Source: Massiliimicrobium timonense
Lineage (GTDB): Bacteria > Bacillota_I > Bacilli_A > Erysipelotrichales > Coprobacillaceae
Reading direction: 5' to 3'
Length of the DNA: 61,450 bases
Assembly: GCF_002160865.1 (NCBI RefSeq)
Contig: NZ_NFLJ01000013.1
Location: 1 to 61,450 of the forward strand
Part shown: one piece after another, positions 37,463 to 45,744 of the stretch
Numbering within the stretch: position 1 is the stretch's first letter
Layout: every line of letters starts with the position of its first letter
Position numbers and translations under genes: made by a program
Notes under the pieces: generated by a model
Databases searched by the model: none
Seen by the model: only the letters and a program-made list of their open reading frames with translations
Told to the model about the DNA's origin: nothing

Positions 37463-38179
37463 GTGAATATAACAGTGATAAACGGAACGGAAAAACACGG
37501 CGTTACCTATCGTCTAAAAGAGATGTTTTTAGCAGACTTTAGTGATAATGCGAATATTACAGAATATTATCTTCCAAAGGATTGCCCCGCTTTCTGCGCT
37601 GGCTGCACAAACTGTATCTTAAAGGGCGAACAGAAATGCAAGGATGCTGAATATATCAGGAAAATTGAAAAATCACTTTTGGAAGCGGACTTGATTGTGA
37701 TGACATCGCCTGCATATGTCTTTCATGCGACCGGTGCAATGAAAGCGTTACTTGACCATTTTGCCTATCGTTGGATACCGCACCGTCCTGCTCCTGAAAT
37801 GTTTGGAAAACGAGCTGTCATCATAACACAATGCTTGGGCAGCGGAGCAAAATCTGCGGCAAAAGATATGAAGCACAGCTTATCGTGGTGGGGCATTTCC
37901 AAAATCGAGATATTTACCGGTGCATTGATGAGCGATATCGTCTGGGAAAAATTGCCGCAAAAGAAACAAGCCGAGCTTGCGGGAAAGCTTCAAAAGCTGT
38001 CTCGGAAGTTTGCTCATATAGATTATACAAAGCCCGCACATACAAATTTGATTACGAAATTTAAGTTTTTCTTCTGCCGTATGATGCAGAAATCCATACA
38101 TAGATCAGATCCCGAATACCTTGACGGAAAGTATTGGGCGGAGCAAGGCTGGCTTGCCGACAGCAGACCGTGGAAATAG
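37463..38179 (+). CDS. Flavodoxin-like NAD(P)H-dependent reductase, cargo
   Basis: A 238-residue FMN-binding protein of the NADPH-dependent FMN reductase/iron-sulfur flavoprotein group. The flavin loop INGTEKHGVTY, a Cys set CPAFCAGCTNCILKGEQKC at about residues 35-53, and the VMTSPAYVFHATGAMKALLD loop are present. The C-terminal extension of about 60 residues (KFKFFFCRMMQKSIHRSD) is basic and hydrophobic and could contact the membrane. GTG 37463 follows GGAGGT. TetR-flavoprotein pairs usually respond to quinone-like or electrophilic compounds; that is inferred. Confidence 0.82.
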   Translation: MNITVINGTEKHGVTYRLKEMFLADFSDNANITEYYLPKDCPAFCAGCTNCILKGEQKCKDAEYIRKIEKSLLEADLIVMTSPAYVFHATGAMKALLDHFAYRWIPHRPAPEMFGKRAVIITQCLGSGAKSAAKDMKHSLSWWGISKIEIFTGALMSDIVWEKLPQKKQAELAGKLQKLSRKFAHIDYTKPAHTNLITKFKFFFCRMMQKSIHRSDPEYLDGKYWAEQGWLADSRPWK

Positions 38180-38323
38180 TTTGTATTGTATGGAAAAATA
38201 CTTCTGCAACCGCAGGTTGACACATTTCAAACCGCCGTTTGGTGGTATGCAACCTTTGAAAAGAGTATCCTATACATAGAAATAGGGCGATTGCACTACA
38301 GTATCAAACGGAGGTAAATGATT

Positions 38324-39295
38324 ATGATTTTAGCGGATAAGATTATTCGATTGAGAAAAAGAAATGGCTGGTCTCAGGAAGAACTGGCTGCAAAAATGAA
38401 TGTGTCCCGTCAGGCGGTATCCAAATGGGAGGCTGCACAGACTACACCGGATTTAGAAAAAATTCTTCAGCTTGGAAATTTGTTCGGCGTGACGACCGAT
38501 TATCTTCTCAAGGACGAAATGGAAGATGAGGAGTTCACAGATGAAACAGATATACCTGTGAAACGGATTACTTTGTCACAGGCAGATCATTTTTTGAAAT
38601 GGAGAAAGTCTGCGTCCGTAAAAATTGCCGTAGCAACTTTTCTTTGCGTTATTGCGGTAATCCCTCTTTTGCTTTTGGGAGCGGTGTCCGAGGTTGCTCT
38701 CTCCATATCTGAAAATGTCGCCGGAGGGATCGGGCTTGTTTCTCTGTTCGTTTTTGTTGCTGTTGCAGTTGCGATCTTTCTGCACTGCGGCTTTAAAAAT
38801 GCACCCTATGACTTCATTGATAAAGAACCTTTTGAAACAGAATATGGCGTAACGGGAATGGTTAAAGAAAGACAAAAAGAATATAGACCTGTCTATGTAA
38901 GGAGCAATATGATTGCAACCGGTATCTGTATTCTATCCCCCGTTCCTCTGCTGGTCGGTGCGTTTACCGAAAACGAATTTTTAATCGTTATCATGCTGGC
39001 AATTACTTTGCTGCTCGCCGGAATCGGAGCAGGAATATTTATCATAGCCGGCGTTCGATGGGCGAGTATGCAGAAGTTGCTGAAAGAGGGTGAATATACA
39101 CCCCAAGAGATAAGGAAAAGCTACATTAAGGAAACGATTGCAACAGCGTACTGGCTGTCAGCAACAGCTATATACCTTGTCTGGAGCTTTTTAACAAACG
39201 CATGGGAGACTACCTGGATTGTGTGGCCGGTGGCAGGGGTCTTGTTTGCAGGTGTTATGGCGATCTGCCGTTTATTCACAGACAAGAAAGATTGA
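38324..39295 (+). CDS. XRE-family DNA-binding protein with membrane domain, cargo
   Basis: A 323-residue protein: cytosolic N-terminal helix-turn-helix (IIRLRKRNGWSQEELAAKMN, SRQAVSKWEAAQTTPDLEKI) then, from about residue 95, six hydrophobic segments in three pairs. Such HTH-membrane fusions are thought to couple envelope state to transcription, but this is not established here. ATG 38324 is 8 bases from CGGAGGT; ATG 38318 is too close. A 144-bp gap separates it from the flavoprotein gene. Confidence 0.82.
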   Translation: MILADKIIRLRKRNGWSQEELAAKMNVSRQAVSKWEAAQTTPDLEKILQLGNLFGVTTDYLLKDEMEDEEFTDETDIPVKRITLSQADHFLKWRKSASVKIAVATFLCVIAVIPLLLLGAVSEVALSISENVAGGIGLVSLFVFVAVAVAIFLHCGFKNAPYDFIDKEPFETEYGVTGMVKERQKEYRPVYVRSNMIATGICILSPVPLLVGAFTENEFLIVIMLAITLLLAGIGAGIFIIAGVRWASMQKLLKEGEYTPQEIRKSYIKETIATAYWLSATAIYLVWSFLTNAWETTWIVWPVAGVLFAGVMAICRLFTDKKD

Positions 39296-39372
39296 TAAAA
39301 TCCTATCGCATTTTAAGGGCAGAAGTGATATTAACACGCTTAAGACGAAGAATGACAACTGCAAATAACGCA

Positions 39373-39485
39373 ATGTAACGCATACAACTGTAAAATTGTG
39401 GCGGGTAGGGATAAACTCCTTACCCGTCTTTTTTGCTCTCTTAAACGCTTAAACAGGGCGTTTTGACACCCAAAAGCGTTACATA
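39373..39485 (+). repeat. 111-bp repeat, copy 2, with terminal inverted repeats
   Basis: Second copy of the repeat at 36692. This copy is bounded by a perfect 9-bp inverted pair, ATGTAACGC (39373-39381) and GCGTTACAT (39476-39484), and includes the same hairpin and T run, which would end the first cargo transcript. The second TetR module begins right after it. Confidence 0.9.
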
Positions 39486-39500
39486 TTCCGTTTCACTGTT

Positions 39501-39567
39501 ATAGCTGTTTGACAAAAAGCAGCTATTTCTATATAATAAGAAACAAATGTTGCGTAATAAATGTTGC
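39501..39567 (+). promoter_or_regulatory. Promoter and operator candidates of the second cargo module
   Basis: TTGACA (39509-39514), 17 bp, TATAAT (39532-39537): consensus. ATAGCTG/CAGCTAT form an inverted repeat around the -35 box (39501-39507, 39520-39526), and AAATGTTGC is directly repeated at 39545-39553 and 39559-39567, between promoter and TetR gene. Confidence 0.75.
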
Positions 39568-39584
39568 CTTAAGGAGATGAACAA

Positions 39585-40163
39585 ATGCCCCCGAAATTTA
39601 AGTTTACAAGAGATGAAATAACTAATGCCGCTTTGAATGTAACACGGAAGAATGGAATATCTGGATTGACCGCAAGAGCGTTGGCTGCGGAGCTTGGATG
39701 CTCTGTCAAACCGATTTTCGGACTGTTCAAAAATATGGAGGAAGTCGGGCAGGAGGTTTTTATAGCTTCTGACCTGCTGTATCAGAATTATTTGCGTGAA
39801 GATATGGCTAAGGGAAAATATCCCCCCTATAAGGCAAGCGGCATGGCATATATCCGCTTTGCCAAAGAAGAAAGGGAGCTTTTCAAGCTGCTTTTTATGC
39901 GTGACCGAAGCCGTGAAAAAATAGAAGAAAACAAAGAAGAAATCAGACCCCTTATGCAGTTAATACAGCAAAATTTAGGGATTAGTGAAGATGAAGCATA
40001 TTTGTTTCATCTGGAAATGTGGCTCTATGTTCACGGTATTGCTACGATGATAGCCACTTCCTATCTTGATTGGGACGATGAATTTATCAGCAGAGTGCTT
40101 ACCGATGCTTATATGGGACTTAAATACCGCTATACGGAGGGAAAAGACAATGCAGGCAATTAA
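39585..40163 (+). CDS. TetR/AcrR-family regulator, cargo module 2
   Basis: A 192-residue regulator with helix-turn-helix near residues 8-52 (LTARALAAELGCSVKPIFGL) and a C-terminal domain of the WHG/TetR_C_13 appearance (FAKEERELFKLLFMRDRS). Its last 14 bases overlap the ABC ATPase gene, a strong sign that it controls that transporter. AAGGAG precedes ATG 39585. Confidence 0.87.
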   Translation: MPPKFKFTRDEITNAALNVTRKNGISGLTARALAAELGCSVKPIFGLFKNMEEVGQEVFIASDLLYQNYLREDMAKGKYPPYKASGMAYIRFAKEERELFKLLFMRDRSREKIEENKEEIRPLMQLIQQNLGISEDEAYLFHLEMWLYVHGIATMIATSYLDWDDEFISRVLTDAYMGLKYRYTEGKDNAGN

Positions 40164-40881
40164 AACTGTTCAGCTTACAAAAAAATATAAGGATGTAACC
40201 GCCGTTGACGGCCTTGATTTGACGGCCCGGCAAGGCGAATTATTTGCTCTGCTTGGCGTAAATGGGGCAGGAAAAACGACCACAATTAAAATGCTTACTT
40301 GCTTGACAAAGCCCGACAGCGGCAACGCCTTTGTGAACGGCAACAGTATTGTTACTGATGTGGCTGCGGTGAAAAGTATCATAGGCGTATCTCCGCAGGA
40401 GACAGCCGTTGCCCCAAATTTAAGTGTAAGGGAAAACCTTGAGCTGATGTGCGGTGTTCACGGTTTTACAAAAGAGAAGATGCATGCTAAAACCAAGGAG
40501 CTTTCCGAACAATTTGATTTAACCGCTATTTTGAGCAAAAGGGCAGGTAAATTATCGGGCGGGTGGCAACGCAGGTTAAGCATTGCAATGGCTCTTATCA
40601 GCGAGCCGCAGATACTTTTTCTTGACGAACCGACATTAGGGCTTGATGTTCTGGCACGAAGCGACTTATGGGATACCATTCGTACACTTAAAGGGAAAAT
40701 AACCATTATCTTGACCACGCACTATATGGAGGAAGCGGAAGCTCTTGCAGACCGTATCGGTATTATGAAGGACGGCAAGCTGCTTGCGCTCGGAACAGCG
40801 GAGGCATTGAAAGCAAAGGCGGGAACGGAAAAATTCGAGGACGCTTTTGTTGCTATTGTAAAAGGGAGTAAAAAATTATGA
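40150..40881 (+). CDS. ABC transporter ATP-binding protein, drug-export type, cargo
   Basis: A 243-residue ATPase of the DrrA/CcmA type. Walker A is GVNGAGKTT, signature LSGGWQRRLS, Walker B ILFLDEPTLGLD, H-loop ILTTHYMEEAEALADR. ATG 40150 lies 9 bases after GGAGGG; the longer upstream frame overlaps the TetR gene and lacks such a site. It overlaps the permease start by four bases. Export of a toxic compound recognised by the TetR protein is the natural reading. Confidence 0.92.
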   Translation: MQAIKTVQLTKKYKDVTAVDGLDLTARQGELFALLGVNGAGKTTTIKMLTCLTKPDSGNAFVNGNSIVTDVAAVKSIIGVSPQETAVAPNLSVRENLELMCGVHGFTKEKMHAKTKELSEQFDLTAILSKRAGKLSGGWQRRLSIAMALISEPQILFLDEPTLGLDVLARSDLWDTIRTLKGKITIILTTHYMEEAEALADRIGIMKDGKLLALGTAEALKAKAGTEKFEDAFVAIVKGSKKL

Positions 40882-41609
40882 GATTGCTTGCATTTTCGGG
40901 TAGAACGGCAAAAGAAATACTGCGTGACCCGCTTAACCTGTTTTTTGGCTTAGGCTTTCCTCTTGTCCTTATCGGTTTGCTTACTGCAATACAGGCAAAT
41001 ATTCCTGTGCCGATGTTTGAGCTTGACAATCTAACCCCCGGCATAACGGTATTTGGATTATCCTTTATGACTTTGTTTGCCGCTGTCCTTATTTCAAAGG
41101 ATAGAGAAAGTGCATTGCTGCAAAGGCTTTATACTACTCCGCTTACCGCTTCGGATTTTATTTTCGGCTATACCCTGCCAATTTTACCGATTGCAGTAGC
41201 ACAGGGGGTTATTTGCTACATAGCGGCGGCTCTGCTCGGCTTGAAGCTGACAATCACTGTTTTATATGCCTTGCTGTTTCTCATTCCCGTAGCATTGTTT
41301 TATATTGCTTTGGGGCTTATCTGCGGAAGCGTTTTTAATTCAAAGCAGGTCGGCGGTATCTGTGGAGCGTTACTTACCAATTTGTCCGCTTGGATGTCGG
41401 GGATTTGGTTTGATGTAGACCTTGTAGGCGGCGTATTTAAGAAAATCGCAAATGCTTTGCCTTTCATCCATGCTGTTGAATTGGAACGGGCTGTCTTTAG
41501 TGCGGATTATTCGGGTATCCTGTCGCACCTTTGGTGGGTGCTCGGTTATACCATTGTGGCTGTTGCAGGGGCTGTGCTTTTATTTTTGCGGCAGATGAAA
41601 AAACAATAA
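40878..41609 (+). CDS. ABC-2 type permease, cargo
   Basis: A 243-residue membrane protein with six helices in the standard ABC-2 arrangement. AKEILRDPLNLFFGLGFPL at the N-terminus, KDRESALLQRLYTTPLTASD as the coupling helix, and NLSAWMSGIWFDVDL near helix 5 are family features. Start overlaps the ATPase stop (ATGA). Confidence 0.9.
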   Translation: MRLLAFSGRTAKEILRDPLNLFFGLGFPLVLIGLLTAIQANIPVPMFELDNLTPGITVFGLSFMTLFAAVLISKDRESALLQRLYTTPLTASDFIFGYTLPILPIAVAQGVICYIAAALLGLKLTITVLYALLFLIPVALFYIALGLICGSVFNSKQVGGICGALLTNLSAWMSGIWFDVDLVGGVFKKIANALPFIHAVELERAVFSADYSGILSHLWWVLGYTIVAVAGAVLLFLRQMKKQ

Positions 41610-41636
41610 TAGTAGCCGACAAAGGAGGGCGGTACA

Positions 41637-42308
41637 ATGACAATAAAATTATTTTGCAATGCAATCATAAAATTTGTGCTTGGAATTATTCTTGTAGGGC
41701 TACTTCTGTTTCTGCCTGCGGGAACAGTGCAATATCCCAACGGTTGGTTGCTTATGGGAGTTTTGTTTGTTCCTATGTTTGTCGCCGGTATTGTGATGAT
41801 GTTCAAAAACCCCCAATTATTAAGTAAGCGTCTTAACGCTAAGGAACAGCAAAGCGAGCAAAGTCTTGTAATAAAACTTAGCGGCTTGATGTTTGTTGTT
41901 GGCTTTGTATTGGCAGGGCTTGATTTTCGTTTTGGCTGGCTGTCGCTTCCTAAAACAGTGCCTTACATAGCGGCTGCTATATTTTTGATTGCGTATTTGC
42001 TTTATGCAGAAGTCTTACGGGAAAATACATATCTCTCCAGAACGATTGAGGTGCAGGAAAATCAAAAGGTAATTGATACAGGACTTTACGGTATTGTCAG
42101 ACATCCAATGTATAGTGTAACAATTATTCTTTTCCTTACAATGCCGTTGATGCTTGGATCAATACTCTCTTTCGTTGTGTTTCTCTTTTATCCTCTGATT
42201 TTCGCAAAAAGAATAAAAAACGAAGAACAGGTACTTGAAACCGAACTTGACGGATATGCAGATTATAAAAAGAAAGTTAAATACAGGTTAATACCTTATA
42301 TTTGGTAG
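41637..42308 (+). CDS. Isoprenylcysteine methyltransferase-like (ICMT/PEMT) membrane protein, cargo
   Basis: A 223-residue membrane protein with five or six helices. The C-terminal SAM-binding signature is present: VIDTGLYGIVRHPMYS with the RHPxY motif, followed by LFYPLIFAKRIKNEEQVLE and YADYKKKVKYRLIPYIW. Bacteria lack the prenylated CaaX substrates of true ICMT, so this may methylate a lipid or small molecule. It sits 27 bases behind the ABC-2 permease and probably belongs to the same transcript, perhaps modifying the exported compound. GGAGG precedes ATG 41637. Confidence 0.8.
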   Translation: MTIKLFCNAIIKFVLGIILVGLLLFLPAGTVQYPNGWLLMGVLFVPMFVAGIVMMFKNPQLLSKRLNAKEQQSEQSLVIKLSGLMFVVGFVLAGLDFRFGWLSLPKTVPYIAAAIFLIAYLLYAEVLRENTYLSRTIEVQENQKVIDTGLYGIVRHPMYSVTIILFLTMPLMLGSILSFVVFLFYPLIFAKRIKNEEQVLETELDGYADYKKKVKYRLIPYIW

Positions 42309-42472
42309 TCTTAAATTATATTATTTAGAAAAAGGTAACAGGGATTAAATTGCTATCAGCTAAGATGCAGAGCTGGAGAACTGAGTATTAAATTTAAAAA
42401 CGGAAATTTTAAAACCGTCTCATTGCATAGGTTTTTTCATTGACTTATACTTGTGTACAGGAGGTGCTTACA

Positions 42473-42949
42473 ATGGCAAATGAAGATAAAAAAGATTTTA
42501 ATGCGATGCTGCATGATAGTAAGGATATGCCCAAATTTCAGACGATCACAGATGAAAAAAGCATAGAGAAGTATGGCGGAAACAAAATGTATTTTGCGCC
42601 GCCGATTGATTATGATAAGGTTATGCGTCTTGTGCCGTATGGAAAACTGCTTACTGTTGGTGCGATAAGAGAATATTTTGCAAATGAAAATGGAGCCGAT
42701 TTTACAGAGCCGATTACAGCAGGAATATTTGTTTCGATTGTTGCGTGGGCGAGCTATCAGCGTTCCAAGGATGTAACACCTTATTGGCGCACCTTAAAGG
42801 CGAATGGGGAATTAAACGCCAAATATCCCGGCGGCATAGAAGCTCAGAAAGAAAAGTTGGAAGCGGAAGGACATACGATTGTCCAAAAAGGCAGGAAAAA
42901 TATCAGATACTATGTTAAAGACTATGAAAGAGCTCTATTTGTGTTATAG
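42473..42949 (+). CDS. MGMT-like DNA-binding domain protein with PYWR in place of PCHR
   Basis: A 158-residue protein with the methylguanine-DNA-methyltransferase DNA-binding fold: RLVPYGKLLTVGAIREYFA (winged-helix entry), FVSIVAWASYQRSKDVTPYW and the C-terminal KEKLEAEGHTIVQKG. At the active site, where repair methyltransferases have PCHR and alkyltransferase-like proteins PWHR, it reads Pro103-Tyr104-Trp105-Arg106. It thus lacks the acceptor Cys and cannot be a suicide methyltransferase. Damage sensing or another DNA-related role is possible but unproven. ATG 42473 follows AGGAGGTG. Confidence 0.72.
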   Translation: MANEDKKDFNAMLHDSKDMPKFQTITDEKSIEKYGGNKMYFAPPIDYDKVMRLVPYGKLLTVGAIREYFANENGADFTEPITAGIFVSIVAWASYQRSKDVTPYWRTLKANGELNAKYPGGIEAQKEKLEAEGHTIVQKGRKNIRYYVKDYERALFVL

Positions 42950-43049
42950 ATGTTTTTGGGAAACGATTTTAATATCTTGATTTTCTAAACAAAATCGCTT
43001 ATAATGTGAGCCAGAACATATTGTTATTATCCGCAGTTTCAGAGCCAGT

Positions 43050-43079
43050 GTTATCAACCCCGATAACAAATTGATAACA
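43050..43079 (+). repeat. Right-end arm-type repeats of the element
   Basis: GATAACAAATTGATAACA (43062-43079) matches the left-end copy at 17 of 18 positions, with an inverted GTTATC at 43050-43055 beside it. Likely Int or Xis binding sites near attR. Confidence 0.7.
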
Positions 43080-43187
43080 TTAGCCCATATAGGCAGGATA
43101 ATATGGATATATCAAATAATCAAAAGTACCACGAATACGACAGAGAATAATCTCTAAACAAAATTGATTAGGCTTTGTCGTATAGGA

Positions 43188-43985
43188 GTCGCTTTGATTG
43201 TTTATCATTTTACACACGATAAACATCAAACGATTGCTGCATTACTTCATGATATAGCCACACCTGTATTTGCTCATGTGATTGATTTTATGTATCATGA
43301 TTATATACATCAAGAAACAACAGAAAATTTAACAGAGGAAATGATTCAAAAGAGTTTAGAACTTCAATCTATTTTTGAATATTATCATATTGATAGTGAT
43401 AAAGTCATGAATTATCATGATTATCCCATTGCTGATAATGATACACCCCAATTATCAGCTGATCGTTTAGAATATACATTATCAAATGCAGTCTATTATA
43501 AAATAATGACTAAAGAAGAAATAGGCAATATTTATAAACATGTTCAAGTCAATGATTCCAAAGACGAATTGATTTTTGATGATTTCAAGATAGCTAGACT
43601 ATTTACTCAAGTGATGTTGAAATGCAGTTTATGTTATACAAGTGATGAAAATCGTTATTGTATGGAATATCTTGCAAGATTAATGCGTTTAGCTATAAAT
43701 CTTCATGTTTGTTCATATGATGATTTATATACAACCGAAACACAAGTTATTCAAAAATTAATAAGTCATTCCTTAACAAAAGAACTTTATGAAAATTATA
43801 CACACTTTCATAAAGTTCTGAGATCTTCATTTCCTCAAACTGGATATTTAAAGGTGAACGCTAAAAAAAGATATATTAATCCTATAGTCAATCATCAACG
43901 TATTTTAGATATTGATTCAAAGCTCAATGCACTCGTTCAGGAATATTTAAGTGATAATTTTGAACGTTATATAAAAGCTATATAA
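43188..43985 (+). pseudogene. HD-domain phosphohydrolase, 3' fragment
   Basis: The continuation of the HD gene from codon 61. It has the HD pair in TIAALLHDIATPVFAHVID, a downstream Asp in LSADRLEYTLSN, and a long helical C-terminal region. Joined to 30918-31097 it would restore VALIVYHF directly after SRYNHRVG. Translation of this half alone would need the TTG at 43164, which has no ribosome site. Loss of the first metal-binding His means a fragment protein could not be a normal HD hydrolase. Confidence 0.88.
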
Positions 43986-44040
43986 AATTATTTCATTAGA
44001 ATATTTTCAAAAAAGTGCGAGAAAAAAGTGCGAGAAAAAA

Positions 44041-44244
44041 AGTTCAGGAAAAACATTCAAACAATATGAACAAATTCTTTCTTATATGGAATATGGACAA
44101 TGGTATAAGGTAAAAGATTTTATAGATATTTTGGGTGTTAAGGAAAGACGTGTTCAAACATTATTAAAAGAACTAGTAGAAAATGAAAAACTTATTGATA
44201 ATGGTGTAACCAAAGGAAAACGTTATAAGAAAGCTAATAAATAA
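44041..44244 (+). pseudogene. Winged-helix C-terminal remnant
   Basis: About 67 codons open to TAA 44244, reading KQYEQILSYMEYGQWYKVKD, then IDILGVKERRVQTLLKELVE. The arrangement is a C-terminal winged helix as at the end of AlbA-like or ATP-binding regulatory proteins. No start or upstream domain is attached and the DNA just before is a low-complexity repeat (AAAAGTGCGAG), so I read it as a gene scrap. Confidence 0.5.
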
Positions 44245-44248
44245 TGAA

Positions 44249-44291
44249 AAGGCATAAAAGATACTTGATTTGTATCTCTTATGCCTTGTTT
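44249..44291. terminator. Bidirectional terminator
   Basis: AAGGCATAA/TTATGCCTT outer and AGATAC/GTATCT inner stems with flanking T and A runs, between the remnant and the leftward amidohydrolase. Confidence 0.82.
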
Positions 44292-45595
44292 TCATGAGAA
44301 AGATAATAGATAAGACTTGCAAAGATGCGAGGTCCTAATGCTAGAACTTTTTCATCAAAATCAAAAGCATCATTATGAGGGGAAGAAGTCATAGGTGTTA
44401 AAAGTTTCATGTAAGTGGCTTTACCACCATGAGCTTGAACACGTTCCATGAAATATGAAAAGTCATCACTACCCCCAAGTGGACTTAAATTATAAGGTGG
44501 TAATTTTAGATCAGGAAGATACTGTTGACACATAGAGCGAATGGTATTCATGAAGTCATCGTCACAGTTGAGAGCATAGGCTTTACCCATTTCTTTGATT
44601 TCTACAACAGTATCATGCATACGTGCAGAACCTTCAATAATATCTCTGGCATAGATTTCCATATAGCGATTGAGTTCACTTGTCACCCCACGAACTTCAA
44701 TTTCAAGTTTAGCTGTTTCAGGTACAACGTTTCTTCCCGTTCCTGCATGAACAGTTCCAACGTTCACACGTGTTTGACCATCACTGTTTCGAGGAATAGA
44801 GTGTAAATTTAAAATACAGTTGGCAGCTGATAATAAAGCATTTTTTCCAAACTGTGGCGATTCAGCAGCATGAGTCGAAACACCATGATAAGTAATATCA
44901 AGTTTTGTTGTCGCAAAAGATTCATCCATACCAAAATACAAATCATAAGGTTGATCTTCTTGAGGCATAATATGAGCTGCACAAATATAATCAACATCAT
45001 CCAAGAATCCACTTTCAGCAATACTTCTTGCTCCCATGACACCTTCTTCAGCAGGCTGAAATATAAGTTTGATTGTTCCATGTAAATGTTCTTTGATTTG
45101 CATAAGTATTCTCGCTGTGGTTAAACCAATTGCAGTATGACCATCATGACCACAGGCATGCATTGTTCCACGATGTACAGATGCAAAACCATTCGTAAAA
45201 GGAAAATGACTTGATGATGATTCTTCAATGAGGCCTAAAGCATCAATATCAAATCTTAAAGCAAGTGTTGGACCTTCGCCACATTTTAAAACACCTGCCA
45301 CGGCAGTCATTCCCATTTTAACTTTTTCCAAATAGTAAGGATTTGCTCCCTGCTTTTGAGCACGGTGGTAATTTAAATGTAAAATTGTTTCTGCTGGCAC
45401 ACCCATACGTGCTTCTTTTTTCATAATATCTTCACCAACAAGCACTTCGTATCCTAATTCCTCTAATGTAGAAGCAATATAACAGGCTGTTCGCATTTCT
45501 AACCAGCCTTTTTCAGCATACTTATGTAAATCACGACGACAATTTACAGTATCAGGATAATATAACTTTGCAAGTTCTTTTATTTTTTCATACAT
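44279..45595 (-). CDS. M20-family amidohydrolase, AbgA-like
   Basis: A 438-residue zinc peptidase/amidohydrolase. The metal-site motif MHACGHDGHTAIGL and QPAEEGVMGARSIAESG are characteristic; the opening NCRRDLHKYAEKGWLEMRTA and the insertion IMKKEARMGVPAE match the p-aminobenzoyl-glutamate hydrolase A subunit and not the shorter hippurate hydrolases. AbgA normally works with AbgB; no B gene is adjacent. Substrate is therefore uncertain (aminobenzoyl-glutamate or another N-acyl amino acid). GGGGGAGA precedes the start. It is divergent from a MarR gene. Confidence 0.85.
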   Translation of the reverse strand: MYEKIKELAKLYYPDTVNCRRDLHKYAEKGWLEMRTACYIASTLEELGYEVLVGEDIMKKEARMGVPAETILHLNYHRAQKQGANPYYLEKVKMGMTAVAGVLKCGEGPTLALRFDIDALGLIEESSSSHFPFTNGFASVHRGTMHACGHDGHTAIGLTTARILMQIKEHLHGTIKLIFQPAEEGVMGARSIAESGFLDDVDYICAAHIMPQEDQPYDLYFGMDESFATTKLDITYHGVSTHAAESPQFGKNALLSAANCILNLHSIPRNSDGQTRVNVGTVHAGTGRNVVPETAKLEIEVRGVTSELNRYMEIYARDIIEGSARMHDTVVEIKEMGKAYALNCDDDFMNTIRSMCQQYLPDLKLPPYNLSPLGGSDDFSYFMERVQAHGGKATYMKLLTPMTSSPHNDAFDFDEKVLALGPRIFASLIYYLSHENKA

Positions 45596-45744
45596 ATGTA
45601 TCTCCCCCCTCTTTTCTTTATTGTATCAACATCAAATTTGAACATCAAACAATATCGCTTATTTTTCACAAATAGACAAATAAACAAAAAAATTGACAAA
45701 AGTAATAAAGTTGTATAAAATGCTCATAGTGTGAGGTAAATAAA

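Larger units (their letters stand above)
31098..43187 (+). mobile_element. 12.1-kb integrative mobilizable element in an HD gene
   Basis: The insert interrupts one reading frame precisely: bases to 31097 and from 43188 join in frame, sharing only GGA at the junctions (31095-31097, 43185-43187). The DNA is clearly richer in G and C than the flanks. It encodes a repressor, Xis, tyrosine integrase, MobC-like protein, RepA-like ATPase, MobV relaxase and TnpV, but no conjugation channel genes, so it should be mobilised by a helper element. Cargo lies in the right half. Near-identical 18-base sequences near both ends (31162-31179, 43062-43079) are candidate integrase arm sites. Exact crossover points are uncertain by a few bases. 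Confidence 0.9.

Noticed and set aside
36692-39485. The 111-bp repeats as integron attC sites
   Set aside because: Inverted ends GCGTTACAT/ATGTAACGC resemble attC arms, but the core does not match RYYYAAC/GTTRRRY, no integron integrase is present, and the modules have their own promoters.
43164-43187. Independent start for the right HD fragment
   Set aside because: Only a TTG inside the element end with no ribosome site; the frame is better explained as the split gene.
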